Counted from the stretch's first letter, positions 36,111 to 45,018 are shown. The stretch is DNA of 64,000 nucleotides from Phytoactinopolyspora alkaliphila (GCF_010550695.1 NZ_JAAGOB010000008.1:186001-250000); one strand, 5' to 3'. The notes: generated by a model from the letters alone, not told the origin. A program made the numbers and translations.

Positions 36111-36667
36111 CTTCGGCCTTCCCTTCGTAGCTTCGCAAGAGTCTACGACTCGCGCTCAGCAACGGCGCGCCGCCAAGCGCGTTTCCCGACCGAGCCTTCA
36201 CGGTCCGCTTTGAATCCGACAGGGAGCGCTGCCGAACTCGAACACGGGGTCTTCTAGGGGACCGCTAGGCCAAAGAGCCTTACGACTCCCTGAACTTGCC
36301 ACTTGCCGATCCCGTAGAAGACGCAGTCGACAACGTCAACCACTCTGCGGCTGCGATCGGGAGCGAACTCGCAGACGTCAATCCGGATGTGACGCTCGCT
36401 GGCGAGGTACTCTCCACGCACTCAGGTGCCGAGTCCAGGCAACGAAGAACAGGGCCACTCTCGCTGCCGCGTCGTTCCCTGCGAACACTTCGAAATTAGA
36501 CCAAAGGGTGGATCCCGTGGGGAGACTGAGATCCCCGTTCGGCGCTGACACAGTGGCTTCACGGCGGCCTCGCAGGGTCTACAAGCGAGATCGGAGGCCA
36601 TGGGAGCTGACTGTGATGGACTCGCCGGGGGTCGGATAGTGCGTGCGGTTGGGACGCCTGAACCGTT
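36111..36667. other. Gene-poor region
   Basis: About 560 bp between the dCTP deaminase start and a recombinase fragment. No frame on either strand has convincing start signals or recognisable protein. The left end must contain the promoter of the deaminase gene; I cannot place it. The stretch is probably decayed sequence left by earlier insertions. Confidence 0.4.
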
Positions 36668-36847
36668 CTGAGCCCGGCTCAGGTGGACGATCTGATAGCC
36701 CGGTATCGGGAGGGCGCCACCCCGCGGTGAGTTGGGCGAACGGTTCAATGTTCACCGCCGCACCGTAGCGGCACGGTCCGGCACGCCCTGGCGGCGAAGG
36801 GCGTGAAGATCCGCCAAGGAGGTCGCCGTGCTCGGGTCACGACGTGA
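36668..36847 (+). pseudogene. Recombinase C-terminal HTH fragment, frameshifted
   Basis: From CTG 36668 the plus strand reads LSPAQVDDLIARYREGATPR and then hits a stop. One base of shift restores ELGERFNVHRRTVAAHL, and a further shift gives LAAKGVKIRQ before a TGA near 36847. This is the helix-turn-helix tail typical of actinobacterial resolvase/recombinase-family proteins. The catalytic part is missing. It marks the left side of the CBASS-PIN cargo block as a former recombinase site. Confidence 0.6.
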
Positions 36848-37149
36848 GCAAGGTCCCGACGGCGCGTCTCCTCTAAGATTGAGGCCGCTCATGCTGCAAT
36901 GTAAGGTGCGGGCGCGACCGTGTCGCAGACCACTGGCGAACGTTCCCTACGCCAACTGGCCGTTGGGAGTCGGCTTGTGGACACGGTCGGAGACTTGTCT
37001 CCGGTGCGGTAGCCGCCACGCTAGAGGCGGTACGCGCCGGTGCTCGGTAGACACGCCGTGCTGCAAGAGTCCTACGCGGTCGATGCGCCGCACGGATTTC
37101 GTCGGTAGCGGTGGCTACCGTGAGCACGTCCCGACGGGAGGCGAAGCAC
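36848..37149. promoter_or_regulatory. Upstream region of the CBASS operon with inverted repeats
   Basis: No gene is seen in these 300 bp. Two perfect inverted repeats are present: CGGAGAC-tt-GTCTCCG at 36988-37003 and CGGTAGC-ggtg-GCTACCG at 37103-37120. The second ends 30 bp before the ATG of the patatin gene, where it could act as an operator or an mRNA hairpin. A GGGAGGCGAAG ribosome site lies just before the ATG. The promoter itself could not be fixed. Confidence 0.4.
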
Positions 37150-38172
37150 ATGACCGACCGGTACTCGTCCACGGGCCCGACGCCCGAGCCCTTCACCGGC
37201 GACCGGTTCCAGATCCTCTCGCTCGACGGCGGCGGCGCAAAAGCACTGTTCAGCGCGAGCGTCCTCGCCCGCTTCGAGGAAGACCACGGCGTCCGAGTTG
37301 TTGACCGCTTCGACCTCATCGCCGGTACTTCTGCCGGCGGCATCGTGGCACTGGGCCTGGGTGCGGGCCTGTCGCCAGCCGAGATTGCCGACCGTTACCT
37401 CGAACTGATCGCCAAGGTCTTTCCCCGCAGCAGGCAACGCAAATGGCGCCCCAGCCGCCTGGTGCGGCCCAGCTACTCGGGCGAGGCTCTCCGTGAAGTG
37501 CTTGTCGAGGTGTTCGGCGATCGACTGCTCGGCGAAAGCAGCAAGCGACTCCTTGTGCCTTCCTGGGATGTTCAGAGCGGCGAGGTCCACCTCTTCAAGA
37601 CACCTCACAGTGATCGGCTCGTCCGTGACTGGAACGTCAAGATGGTTGATGTCGCTCTCGCCACATCGGCCGCGCCCACGTACTTCCCGGCAGCGACGGT
37701 TGACTCGGCGCGGCTCATTGACGGTGGAGTTTTCGCCAATAATCCGTCGGTGTTCGCCATCGGCGAGGCCAAGAGCATGCTCGGGGTGCAGCTGGACTCG
37801 ATGCGGGTTCTCAGCATTGGGACGATGTCGCCCTTCACCGATCACTCCGACCGACTCGACAACGCGGGAATCGGCCGATGGGCCTCGGCCGCCGTAGACA
37901 CGATCCTTACTGCGAGCAGTGACAGCAGCACCGGACTCGCCCGACACCTAATTGGTTTCGGCAACTTCGTCCGCTTGAACGCCACCGTGCAACCAGGTCT
38001 GTTCGCCCTCGACCGCATCGACGCGGCCAAGGTAGCCGGCTACGCCGCCACTGTGAGTCGCAACCTCAGTCCGGAGTATGCCGCCAAGTTCATCGACCAC
38101 ACCGCAGCACCATACTCGCCCCCGCCGGGACGAGGCGGGGCGGTCACGCCACGTGCTGAGGAGCAGAGCTGA
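37150..38172 (+). CDS. capV: CBASS effector: patatin-like phospholipase
   Basis: I chose ATG 37150 with GGAGG upstream, giving 340 residues. The patatin hallmarks are in order: oxyanion loop DGGGAKALF at about 26-34, nucleophile elbow GTSAG with Ser61, and DGG with the catalytic Asp191. CapV-type phospholipases are switched on by a cyclic dinucleotide and degrade the cell membrane, killing the infected cell. The next gene is a CD-NTase whose ATG overlaps this stop codon, which places the protein as the effector of a CBASS operon. The C-terminus is a flexible Pro/Gly tail. Confidence 0.9.
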   Translation: MTDRYSSTGPTPEPFTGDRFQILSLDGGGAKALFSASVLARFEEDHGVRVVDRFDLIAGTSAGGIVALGLGAGLSPAEIADRYLELIAKVFPRSRQRKWRPSRLVRPSYSGEALREVLVEVFGDRLLGESSKRLLVPSWDVQSGEVHLFKTPHSDRLVRDWNVKMVDVALATSAAPTYFPAATVDSARLIDGGVFANNPSVFAIGEAKSMLGVQLDSMRVLSIGTMSPFTDHSDRLDNAGIGRWASAAVDTILTASSDSSTGLARHLIGFGNFVRLNATVQPGLFALDRIDAAKVAGYAATVSRNLSPEYAAKFIDHTAAPYSPPPGRGGAVTPRAEEQS

Positions 38173-39185
38173 TGGAACAGGTCACCTACTTCACCACCTT
38201 TCTCACGGACCATGTCAACCTGCCCGACTACAAACTGGCGTTTCTCGACGAGCGCGTCGAGAGAATTTTCAGTGCGCTCAAGAAGGCTGACCTCGGTACC
38301 CGCGTGCTGGGCATGAAGAAGCAGGGTTCGTGGGCGCAGCGCACGATCATCAACCCGAAGGAGGACGAGGAGTTCGACGCTGACTTCATGGTCGAACTTG
38401 AAGAACAGGAAGGCTGGAGCCCGTCGGACTACCAGGCCCCCGTCTTTGAAGCGCTCAGCGACTACTGCGAAGCGCAGCAGATGAGCACAGCGCCCGAAGC
38501 GAAGAACCGCTGCGTCCGCGTTGCCTACGCCAACTACATGCATGTCGATGTCGTCCCCTACGTCGACCGAGCCAACGGGGGCGAGTCCATCGTCAACACC
38601 GACACCAACGAGTGGGAAGATACCGATCCCAGCGGCTTAACACAGTGGATGCGTGGCAAGGACGAGATCACCAACGGAAACATGCGCCGGGTCCTACGTA
38701 TCCTCAAGTACCTGCGTGACCACCGGGACTACTACGACGATACCAGGTCCATTATCCTGACCACCATCGTTGGGGGCGTCATCAGCCTCGACAAGACACG
38801 GACCCACCCCGGCTGTTACGGCAATGTCCCGAAGACGCTTCACCGGATCACCACTGACCTGGCTGACTGGGTTCGCAACATGCCGGAGCGACCTGAAGTC
38901 GCGGACCCCTCTCGGGCGGACTCCACGTTCACACATCGCTGGCCGCAGTGGGAGTACGACGACTTCCGGCGAGACATTCAGACCGTTGCCAGCCTCATCG
39001 ATAACGCCATCAACTGCTCCACCTCCTGGTCTGACAGCGCCAACAAGTGGCGCGATCTCCTCGGCGACGACTTCGGACCTGCTGATGTCGGTAACGACAG
39101 CAAGTTCCCAGCCACAGGCGCAGGCACTGGCGCTGGAGCGGCAGGGGTGGAAACCACGACGGGACGCAGCGGCCGAGCCGGGTGA
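38172..39185 (+). CDS. CBASS cyclic-nucleotide synthase (CD-NTase)
   Basis: The 337-residue nucleotidyltransferase has the G-S pair in KKQGSWAQRT (Gly52-Ser53), the metal-binding FDADFMVEL (Asp69, Asp71) and the third Asp in HVDVVPYVD (Asp126). These are the hallmarks of the DncV/SMODS-type enzymes that make cyclic di- or trinucleotides on phage infection. The ligand cannot be told from the motifs; CapV partners often use cGAMP. The last 25 residues are Gly/Ala/Thr-rich and end in Arg-Ala-Gly, so a free C-terminal Gly is exposed, which is what the E1-E2 protein encoded next would need to conjugate it. It overlaps capV by one base. Confidence 0.9.
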   Translation: MEQVTYFTTFLTDHVNLPDYKLAFLDERVERIFSALKKADLGTRVLGMKKQGSWAQRTIINPKEDEEFDADFMVELEEQEGWSPSDYQAPVFEALSDYCEAQQMSTAPEAKNRCVRVAYANYMHVDVVPYVDRANGGESIVNTDTNEWEDTDPSGLTQWMRGKDEITNGNMRRVLRILKYLRDHRDYYDDTRSIILTTIVGGVISLDKTRTHPGCYGNVPKTLHRITTDLADWVRNMPERPEVADPSRADSTFTHRWPQWEYDDFRRDIQTVASLIDNAINCSTSWSDSANKWRDLLGDDFGPADVGNDSKFPATGAGTGAGAAGVETTTGRSGRAG

Positions 39186-39189
39186 CTAC

Positions 39190-41097
39190 ATGGGCAAGGT
39201 GAAGAGCAGACTCACCGACTGGCAGCAGCAGTGCCTGGCCCACCTCAGGGCATCGGCGAAACAACTACCTGACACGCTCACCGGGGTCGGTACAGGCGAG
39301 TTCGACACGGAAACTCGGACGCTCCACGTCCCCTTCTCCCTAAACACCAGCGAAATCGACTCGGTCCCGCACGGTCTACTCCTCGAGGACCAAGAGTCGT
39401 TCATCCTCGCCATCGGCCCAGACAACGAACACCCACCCGCCGTGTACGTCGACCACTTCCGGTTCCTGGGACACCCGCACGTGCTATCCGGATTCCAGTT
39501 CTGTCTCTACCTGGACGAAACCCGAGAATGGGACCCACACCACGGAATCAACGGCGTCCCCAACGGCGTCCTCAATCGGCTCTGGCGATGGCTCATCAAA
39601 GCAGCAAAGGCGGAGTTCAACGCAGACGAAGCTCTCTACCATGCGGTAGGCGGAATCCCACACCTCAGCCACACCGGTGTGCCTGTGCCTCCCATCGTTG
39701 TGAGCGAACTACCCCAACAACGCGGCCGGGCTGCCTCGGCCTGGCTCACCCGCCGTGCAGACTGGTGCCTGCAACTGCACGCCTCACGCCCATCTGGCGA
39801 GGAAGCAGAACACATGCCGGTGTTCTTCGCCGATCACGACCTTCCCTTCGGAGCAGGAAGCGACTACCTCTACCACCTCACCAGCCGCTTAGACCTCCAC
39901 CAGCAGCAAGAACTCCAGATCGCCGCCGCGCTCCAGAACTCGCCCTTCTACAGCGCGCAGCAGACACCCAATCCGGAGTGCGAGATCGGGAGAAGACCCT
40001 TCTGGGTACAGAATGGCGTGCGCGCAGTTGCGCAGGAGTTCGATCGCAGCCAATCGATCGCCATGCTTACGACGCTCGCCGCGAGTGCGGCACGCAAGCC
40101 CGAAGGAACTCCGCAGACCCTTCTGCTCGCCGTGCCTCACCCCCAAGGGGGGCCGCGACACCTCATCGCGGTCTACTTCGACGCTGAACTCGCGGACCAC
40201 CTCCGACGGCTCATGCGGGACAAGACAGGGCCACTACTGACGTTCGACAAGGCGCGACTCGACCGAAGCACTCCTCTGAAGTGGTGCTACGTCTCGGACG
40301 AAAGAGACGATGTGAACCACCGACGCGATATCGCCAGACCTGTTGCCACGTACCATGACACAGAAATCCTCGTCCTTGGTGTTGGCGGACTTGGCTCCTG
40401 GATCGCTGAGTTCATCACGCGCGCCGGAGCAGCCAAAATCACCGTTTGCGACACGGGGATCATCACCGGAGGACTTCTCGTCCGACAGAACTACACGGAC
40501 CACGACATCGGGGCAGCGAAGGCAGACCGACTTGCGGAACGGCTACGTGCCATCGCGCCTGGCATCGATATCCAAAGCCGCCACAGGATTGAAGATGATG
40601 AACTATGGACCATCGCGACCTCGGCGAACCTGATCGTGGACGCAACGATCAATCGCGCAGTTGCCCGACGCCTCGACATCATGGCGCTTGACCCGACTCG
40701 AACGGCCGTCATCGCCCAGGTCGCAACAGACGCGGGGACCGGGAGTCTTGGCCTCGCGATGGTGCATGGGACCAAACACAGCATCAGCGCGCTCAAAACA
40801 GACGTACAAACTGGTCACATTGTCAATCACGAACCAGATCTCGAACCCTATCGAGCCTTCTGGAAGGACCCCGAACCCGGAGATGAGTTCATTCCAACCC
40901 GCGGTTGCTCCCTGCCGACCTTCCACGGTTCGGCCGCCGACCTTGCCGGCGTCGCCGCCAGCCTGACGACGCTCATCGCGCCCCACCTGGCCGATGGCGA
41001 AAGCGGCGCCCACCTCATCGCCCTGCCACACTCGGGCATCACACCCGCGTATCGATACATCCCGACGAGTTCCTTAGCCCATGGCAGCGCTGCGTGA
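39190..41097 (+). CDS. cap2: CBASS E2-E1 fusion, Cap2-like
   Basis: The 635-residue protein has an N-terminal E2-like domain: HPHVLSGFQFCLYLDETREW with candidate catalytic Cys105, followed by LNRLWRWLIKAA and HAVGG. A linking region (about 170-380) is followed by a ThiF/E1 domain with the nucleotide motif LVLGVGGLGSW at about 394-404, Asp421 in the next strand, the RQNY and K444 positions, and the E1 Cys573 in TRGCSLPTFHGS. In type II CBASS, Cap2 attaches the CD-NTase C-terminus to target lysines and primes it. ATG 39190 lies 4 bp after the CD-NTase stop; the ribosome site is weak. No Cap3 (JAB protease) gene follows. Confidence 0.87.
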   Translation: MGKVKSRLTDWQQQCLAHLRASAKQLPDTLTGVGTGEFDTETRTLHVPFSLNTSEIDSVPHGLLLEDQESFILAIGPDNEHPPAVYVDHFRFLGHPHVLSGFQFCLYLDETREWDPHHGINGVPNGVLNRLWRWLIKAAKAEFNADEALYHAVGGIPHLSHTGVPVPPIVVSELPQQRGRAASAWLTRRADWCLQLHASRPSGEEAEHMPVFFADHDLPFGAGSDYLYHLTSRLDLHQQQELQIAAALQNSPFYSAQQTPNPECEIGRRPFWVQNGVRAVAQEFDRSQSIAMLTTLAASAARKPEGTPQTLLLAVPHPQGGPRHLIAVYFDAELADHLRRLMRDKTGPLLTFDKARLDRSTPLKWCYVSDERDDVNHRRDIARPVATYHDTEILVLGVGGLGSWIAEFITRAGAAKITVCDTGIITGGLLVRQNYTDHDIGAAKADRLAERLRAIAPGIDIQSRHRIEDDELWTIATSANLIVDATINRAVARRLDIMALDPTRTAVIAQVATDAGTGSLGLAMVHGTKHSISALKTDVQTGHIVNHEPDLEPYRAFWKDPEPGDEFIPTRGCSLPTFHGSAADLAGVAASLTTLIAPHLADGESGAHLIALPHSGITPAYRYIPTSSLAHGSAA

Positions 41098-41287
41098 CAC
41101 GGGCGTTCTGGTGAGTCGTGCGCCGTAGGAACGTACCCAGGGGTTTAGATTGACGGTTGATCCTGCTATGGCATCGACTAATGCTCCGCACAGAATTAAT
41201 TTCGGATCCAGTTCGTCACACGCGGCGGCGGTGATAATACGAGCAATGCGACGGCGGCACGCCGGTGAACACCCGAGAGCGCACATA

Positions 41288-42253
41288 TTAGGCAATGTCT
41301 TCGAGAAGCGAAAGTAAAAACGTAAGCGATTCCACGCCAGCCGGTGATCTACGCACCTCGGCAAGCGGCACAGGGCAGTGTGGCCGCATCGCATCGACAA
41401 GTTCGACGAACACCTTGTCCGTGCTAACGAACATGTCAACATCAATTAGATAGGTCGCCAGCTGATTATCTCCTGGTGTCCCGGGCGACGTGCTTCGTGT
41501 CGCCTGCGCCTCCGCCATCGCCCATCGGACCCATTCGCGTGGCAGCGCATGAGTCTCGACCTCGCGGGTCCAGAGCTGCGCCCAGGATGCTGGGTCGGCT
41601 CCAATCGCACGCAAGTCGAGCCATGGACCGAGCCAGTCAACGGCTGGCCCTGACCGACCATGCACAAGTTTGTCCCACCACCAGGCGACTGACGCTGCGC
41701 GCCACGCTTCAAACGCATTCCCGTCCCATCCCGGGGTTGGTTCCGCAAAGGTTGCCGTCGCGTTGTTCCACTTGAACTTATGGAGTGTGTGTCCCAGGGA
41801 CTCCGCCTCTTTGCGTGCGAACTTCGCCTCTACTCGGGCTTGTTGCAGATCAGAGTCCCCTAGGGATCCGATCACACGGGCCATTTCTCTAGAACTGTGC
41901 CGCACGCGCCACCAGAAGCCACTCTGCCAGTCTGCTCGATGACGGTACCATTGTCGTAAGTCCGGAGCTTCGAGAAACCATGCTTGTCGAAGGCGACCGA
42001 GTTCAAAGCGTAGGTCCTCTGCCCCGGAGAACGCCTCTGGCATCACGCGCAGCCAGTCCTCACGTGTGAGTGCCTTGGCCCGACGCCTGCGCTTGTCGGG
42101 ATCGGGGACGCGCAGGCACTCGAAGACCACGGCGGGGCAGGCGACGACTTGGATTCCACTCGCCTTGGCCATCTTGCGCAGTGGCTCAACACCATTCTCA
42201 TCGATGATGTAGTTCCATACGTTGGTATCGAGCAGGACTGTTGGTGCAGACAT
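41288..42253 (-). CDS. PIN-domain protein with large insertion
   Basis: The 321-residue protein begins VLLDTNVWNYII with the first PIN Asp at residue 9, has a Glu in VVFECLRV near 44, and closes with GDNQLATYLIDVDMFVSTDKVFVELV (in two parts, about 255-285), carrying the last acidic residues. A Trp- and Arg-rich insertion of about 200 residues separates the halves, far more than in VapC toxins (about 130 residues in all). No antitoxin gene lies beside it. It converges on the CBASS operon with 190 bp between them that show no gene. A standalone RNase role in defence is possible; that is inference. Confidence 0.7.
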   Translation of the reverse strand: MSAPTVLLDTNVWNYIIDENGVEPLRKMAKASGIQVVACPAVVFECLRVPDPDKRRRRAKALTREDWLRVMPEAFSGAEDLRFELGRLRQAWFLEAPDLRQWYRHRADWQSGFWWRVRHSSREMARVIGSLGDSDLQQARVEAKFARKEAESLGHTLHKFKWNNATATFAEPTPGWDGNAFEAWRAASVAWWWDKLVHGRSGPAVDWLGPWLDLRAIGADPASWAQLWTREVETHALPREWVRWAMAEAQATRSTSPGTPGDNQLATYLIDVDMFVSTDKVFVELVDAMRPHCPVPLAEVRRSPAGVESLTFLLSLLEDIA

Positions 42254-42287
42254 ACGTCAGAGTCTGGCGGACCGGACGGCCGGAAGG

Positions 42288-42935
42288 AAGGTTGGATCCA
42301 TCAAAGGCAACGTCCACTGCCGCCTGTGCAGCCCGCGCCTGATCATGTCGAACGCGAAGCACCAGCACGGCAGCGTCTACTGCCGATTCATCTGCACCGG
42401 CTGATACGCCCGGCGCACCAACTGCGACCGCAGCGCGATCCCCATCGCGGATGCCGAGAGGCTGATCGCGGACTACTACCAGCGCATCTAGATCATCCCG
42501 CCCGCCGTGAATCACCCCCTGGGGTGCTACGAGTTCGACCAACTGCTCTCCGCCGAAGTCGAGGAACTGGCCCAGCTCACCGCGCACCGCCGCGACAGTC
42601 TCCGCCACAGCAGGAATGGCTCTTGCAAGCCCACTACGCCATCACGATCCCACTCACCCTCCTCAAGAGAGAGCAAGAACCGCATCCTCGCCGAGCGGGA
42701 CAGCGTGAAACGGCGCATCGATGGCCACCACGGCGAGTACGCCGAGGCCCGCGCCCACGTCAACGACGCGCTGAACCTGCCGACCAACTGCGCCGAAATC
42801 TACAACCTGTGGGTACACCAACCGGCGCCTTGCAACTAAGCATTCCTCACCAAGGTCTACATCGACAAAACGACGGACTCCGCGTCGAGAACAACCGTCC
42901 CTCCAGATTGCTGCTGCACCGAGATCAACGCCAAT
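42288..42935 (+). pseudogene. Large serine recombinase, C-terminal remnant
   Basis: Starting near 42288 the plus strand encodes the zinc-ribbon of a large serine recombinase: KGNVHCRLCSPRLIMSNAK, then after an in-frame TGA TNCDRSAIPIADAERLIADYY, another stop, then EVEELAQLTAHRRDSL. After a frameshift the coiled-coil part follows (RILAERDSVKRRIDGHHGEY, RAHVNDALNLPTNCAEIY) and FLTKVYIDK near 42850. The catalytic domain is absent. This is the right-hand counterpart of the HTH fragment at 36.7 kb, so the CBASS-PIN block sits between recombinase debris. The frame carries no expressed product. Confidence 0.72.
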
Positions 42936-43158
42936 GCCCTCAACTGGCTCAAGACAGCCAAAGCCCAGTCTCAGCCAACAATCCGTTCGGTCGCCGCGGG
43001 GAGGCATTTAACCACTCGTTGACAACTTTCGAAGCGTCCGCCGGTCGGAGGGAGCGTCCGAGAGATTCGCCCGAGCGGCTTTGGCGTATGACTGCATTGG
43101 AAGTATCCACCCTCTGCTCGGCAGTGTCCGGCAGTTTGTCGGTATCGTTCACCACGTG

Positions 43159-44454
43159 ATGATCACCTGGTCTAGCCTGCACCGGCTGCTTGGGCTCACT
43201 CCGCAGCCACTCACCCGCGCACATATCGATCAGGCTGTCCACGAGTCAGTCGCTGAAACCAGCGACCTTGATTGGAAGCCACTCCCCGGACGGACCGACC
43301 AGGAGCGACACGAGTTCGCCAAGGATGTCGCTGCCATGGCGAACAGCGGTGGTGGCCTGCTCGTGTTTGGGGTCGGCGAAGACGGTGGTGGCCGAGCCAG
43401 TTCCGTCCCCGGTGTGGAGATCGGAGAGGACGTGGAGAGGCGACTACGCGCACTCGCCGCCGGACGCATCCAACCGCCAGTCGCTGGGCTACAGTTCGCC
43501 AGCCTGTCTAATGACGGCGACCAAGCGCGAGGAGTGCTCGTGCTCGCTGTCCCCGCCAGCGCCGACGCCCCTCACATGCTGGAACGTGACGGTGGCATCC
43601 TTCTGGCCCCGTACCGAGACGGACCCGAGACGCCGTGGATGCGTGAGCGGCAGTTGGAACGGGCATACCGCGACCGGTTCGCTCAACGCGCAAATGAGCT
43701 TGGCGAGCTCGGACGGCTTGCCGCAGAGGTGAGCGACCAGCTTGAACTTGACGTTGGCGCGTGGCTCGTTGGCGTAGCACGGCCACGGATACCACGAGCT
43801 GGGATCCTGCCGGACATTGTGCAGACCGAAGTGCGCGAGATCGTCATCGAGGGCAAGAGCAGAAGCGTTGACATCGCACCAGCAAGGCCGGGGACCGGCC
43901 GGTTTCTCATACTCGACGAGCTCTACGACGAGGCACTGAACCCCCGTCGTGGTCTCCGTCGGTGGGTCGTTCGAAGCGCCTCGGATACAAGCCCTAGGGG
44001 TCAGAGTGACGGTTCCTACCTCGAAATTCACCACGACGGCACCATCGCATTCGCCACACGGCTCGATTGGGGAACTGCAGCCGTAGAAGGTCACTATGTC
44101 GTCCCTGCCGAACTGGCAGAGAGCTATGTCTCCGATCTGATCGGCCTGGCCCATGTCTCAGCCCAGCGCCGTTCGGTGGACGGGCCGATGGCCGTCCACC
44201 TGGACATCGTTAAGCCAGATCCTGCGACTCCGCTTGCGATCGTGACCCGCTACAGCACGGGCAGTCGTCCAGGCCAAGTCGAGCAGGAAGCACCATGGGC
44301 ACGCCCAGTGCGCAAATTTACGCCGCTCACTTCAGAGATCTCGCCAGGCGTCGACACCGAAGCACTTCGTGACACAGCCCGCAACCTCGCGCAGGACGTC
44401 GTCCACCAGTTCGGACATGACCCCTTGCGGATCATCCCTCCAGCGTCGTCCTAA
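43159..44454 (+). CDS. AlbA_2/Schlafen-type putative nucleic-acid protein
   Basis: I chose ATG 43159 (GTG 43156 is adjacent), giving 431 residues. The AlbA_2 domain occupies about 30-145: SDLDWKPLP, then EFAKDVAAMANSGGGLLVFGVGED, the characteristic Asn-Ser-Gly-Gly loop, and later ARGVLVLAVPAS. The rest of the protein is unassigned, with no ATPase motif. Schlafen/AlbA_2 proteins act on RNA or as regulators and are frequent in defence islands. There is no clear ribosome site, so the mRNA may be leaderless. It is the last large gene before the tRNA-Met repeat that ends the element. Confidence 0.7.
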   Translation: MITWSSLHRLLGLTPQPLTRAHIDQAVHESVAETSDLDWKPLPGRTDQERHEFAKDVAAMANSGGGLLVFGVGEDGGGRASSVPGVEIGEDVERRLRALAAGRIQPPVAGLQFASLSNDGDQARGVLVLAVPASADAPHMLERDGGILLAPYRDGPETPWMRERQLERAYRDRFAQRANELGELGRLAAEVSDQLELDVGAWLVGVARPRIPRAGILPDIVQTEVREIVIEGKSRSVDIAPARPGTGRFLILDELYDEALNPRRGLRRWVVRSASDTSPRGQSDGSYLEIHHDGTIAFATRLDWGTAAVEGHYVVPAELAESYVSDLIGLAHVSAQRRSVDGPMAVHLDIVKPDPATPLAIVTRYSTGSRPGQVEQEAPWARPVRKFTPLTSEISPGVDTEALRDTARNLAQDVVHQFGHDPLRIIPPASS

Positions 44455-44718
44455 GCCCCGTAGGTTGGGATCAAATAGCCCTCTACACGACTACGGCCCG
44501 GGATGTGCCCGGAGGGCCATCGGCAGAGACGGGCCGCACAGGATCCATCCGCGCCGCTCCTGGCGGGCAATCCCCAATCTGGTCTGTGATCTTCAGCACG
44601 ATGTTCGTGGCATGAAACGTGGCATGAAACGGCGGGAACTACGGTGGACAACGACGACTACAGAGGTCGCGGCGTAAGCGAAGGTGCAGGTAGATGCCGT
44701 AGTCAACGTTGTGGAGGA
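44455..44718. other. Short intergenic stretch before the att-like repeat
   Basis: Between the AlbA_2 gene and the repeat I see no gene and no complete tRNA; in particular the 5' half of a tRNA-Met is absent directly before the repeat. Confidence 0.4.
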
Positions 44719-44763
44719 CACTCATAATCCCTTGGCCGTGGGTTCGAGTCCCACCCGCCCCAC
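44719..44763 (+). repeat. tRNA-Met 3'-end fragment, att-like repeat copy 1
   Basis: These 45 bases are identical to 46231-46275. They encode the 3' half of a tRNA-Met: the anticodon loop CTCATAA (anticodon CAT), the 3' anticodon stem, the variable loop, the T arm GTGGGTTCGAGTCCCAC and the acceptor strand CCGCCCCA. There is no 5' half, so no functional tRNA. Tyrosine-integrase elements that insert at a tRNA 3' end leave exactly such a fragment at their far end. The intact tRNA would lie to the left of the window if this is the right att of the conjugative element. Confidence 0.75.
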
Positions 44764-44943
44764 TAGCAGGTAAAACGCAGACGCATGCAGTCCGCACAGC
44801 ACCTTGAGACGCAAGGGGTTGTTTGTGCCATGACAGGCACGTCGATCGCCAGCCAGCCCAATAGGCGTGTAGCGTTGCGCACCTGTCACCGGGTCGGTCT
44901 ACGGCTGCTGTAGCCACCAAGAGCCGCGCCGGAGGAGGCCAAC

Positions 44944-45018
44944 ATGACCGTAGAGGTCATTTCCAGGGCTGACGCCGGGGCGCGCCGCCGTGCCGCGTCA
45001 GAACTGATCGAAAACTGA
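44944..45018 (+). CDS. Possible 24-residue ORF with strong ribosome site
   Basis: ATG 44944 is preceded by GGAGGAGG with 5 bases between, the strongest Shine-Dalgarno sequence in this area. The frame encodes MTVEVISRADAGARRRAAS and ends at TGA 45016-45018. It may be the start of a gene cut off by recombination, a leader peptide, or chance. It lies between the two tRNA-Met fragments. Confidence 0.3.
   Translation: MTVEVISRADAGARRRAASELIEN

Noticed and set aside
41098-41287. A Cap3 (JAB protease) gene after cap2
   Set aside because: The 190 bp are too short and show no JAMM motif; the next gene is the PIN protein on the other strand.
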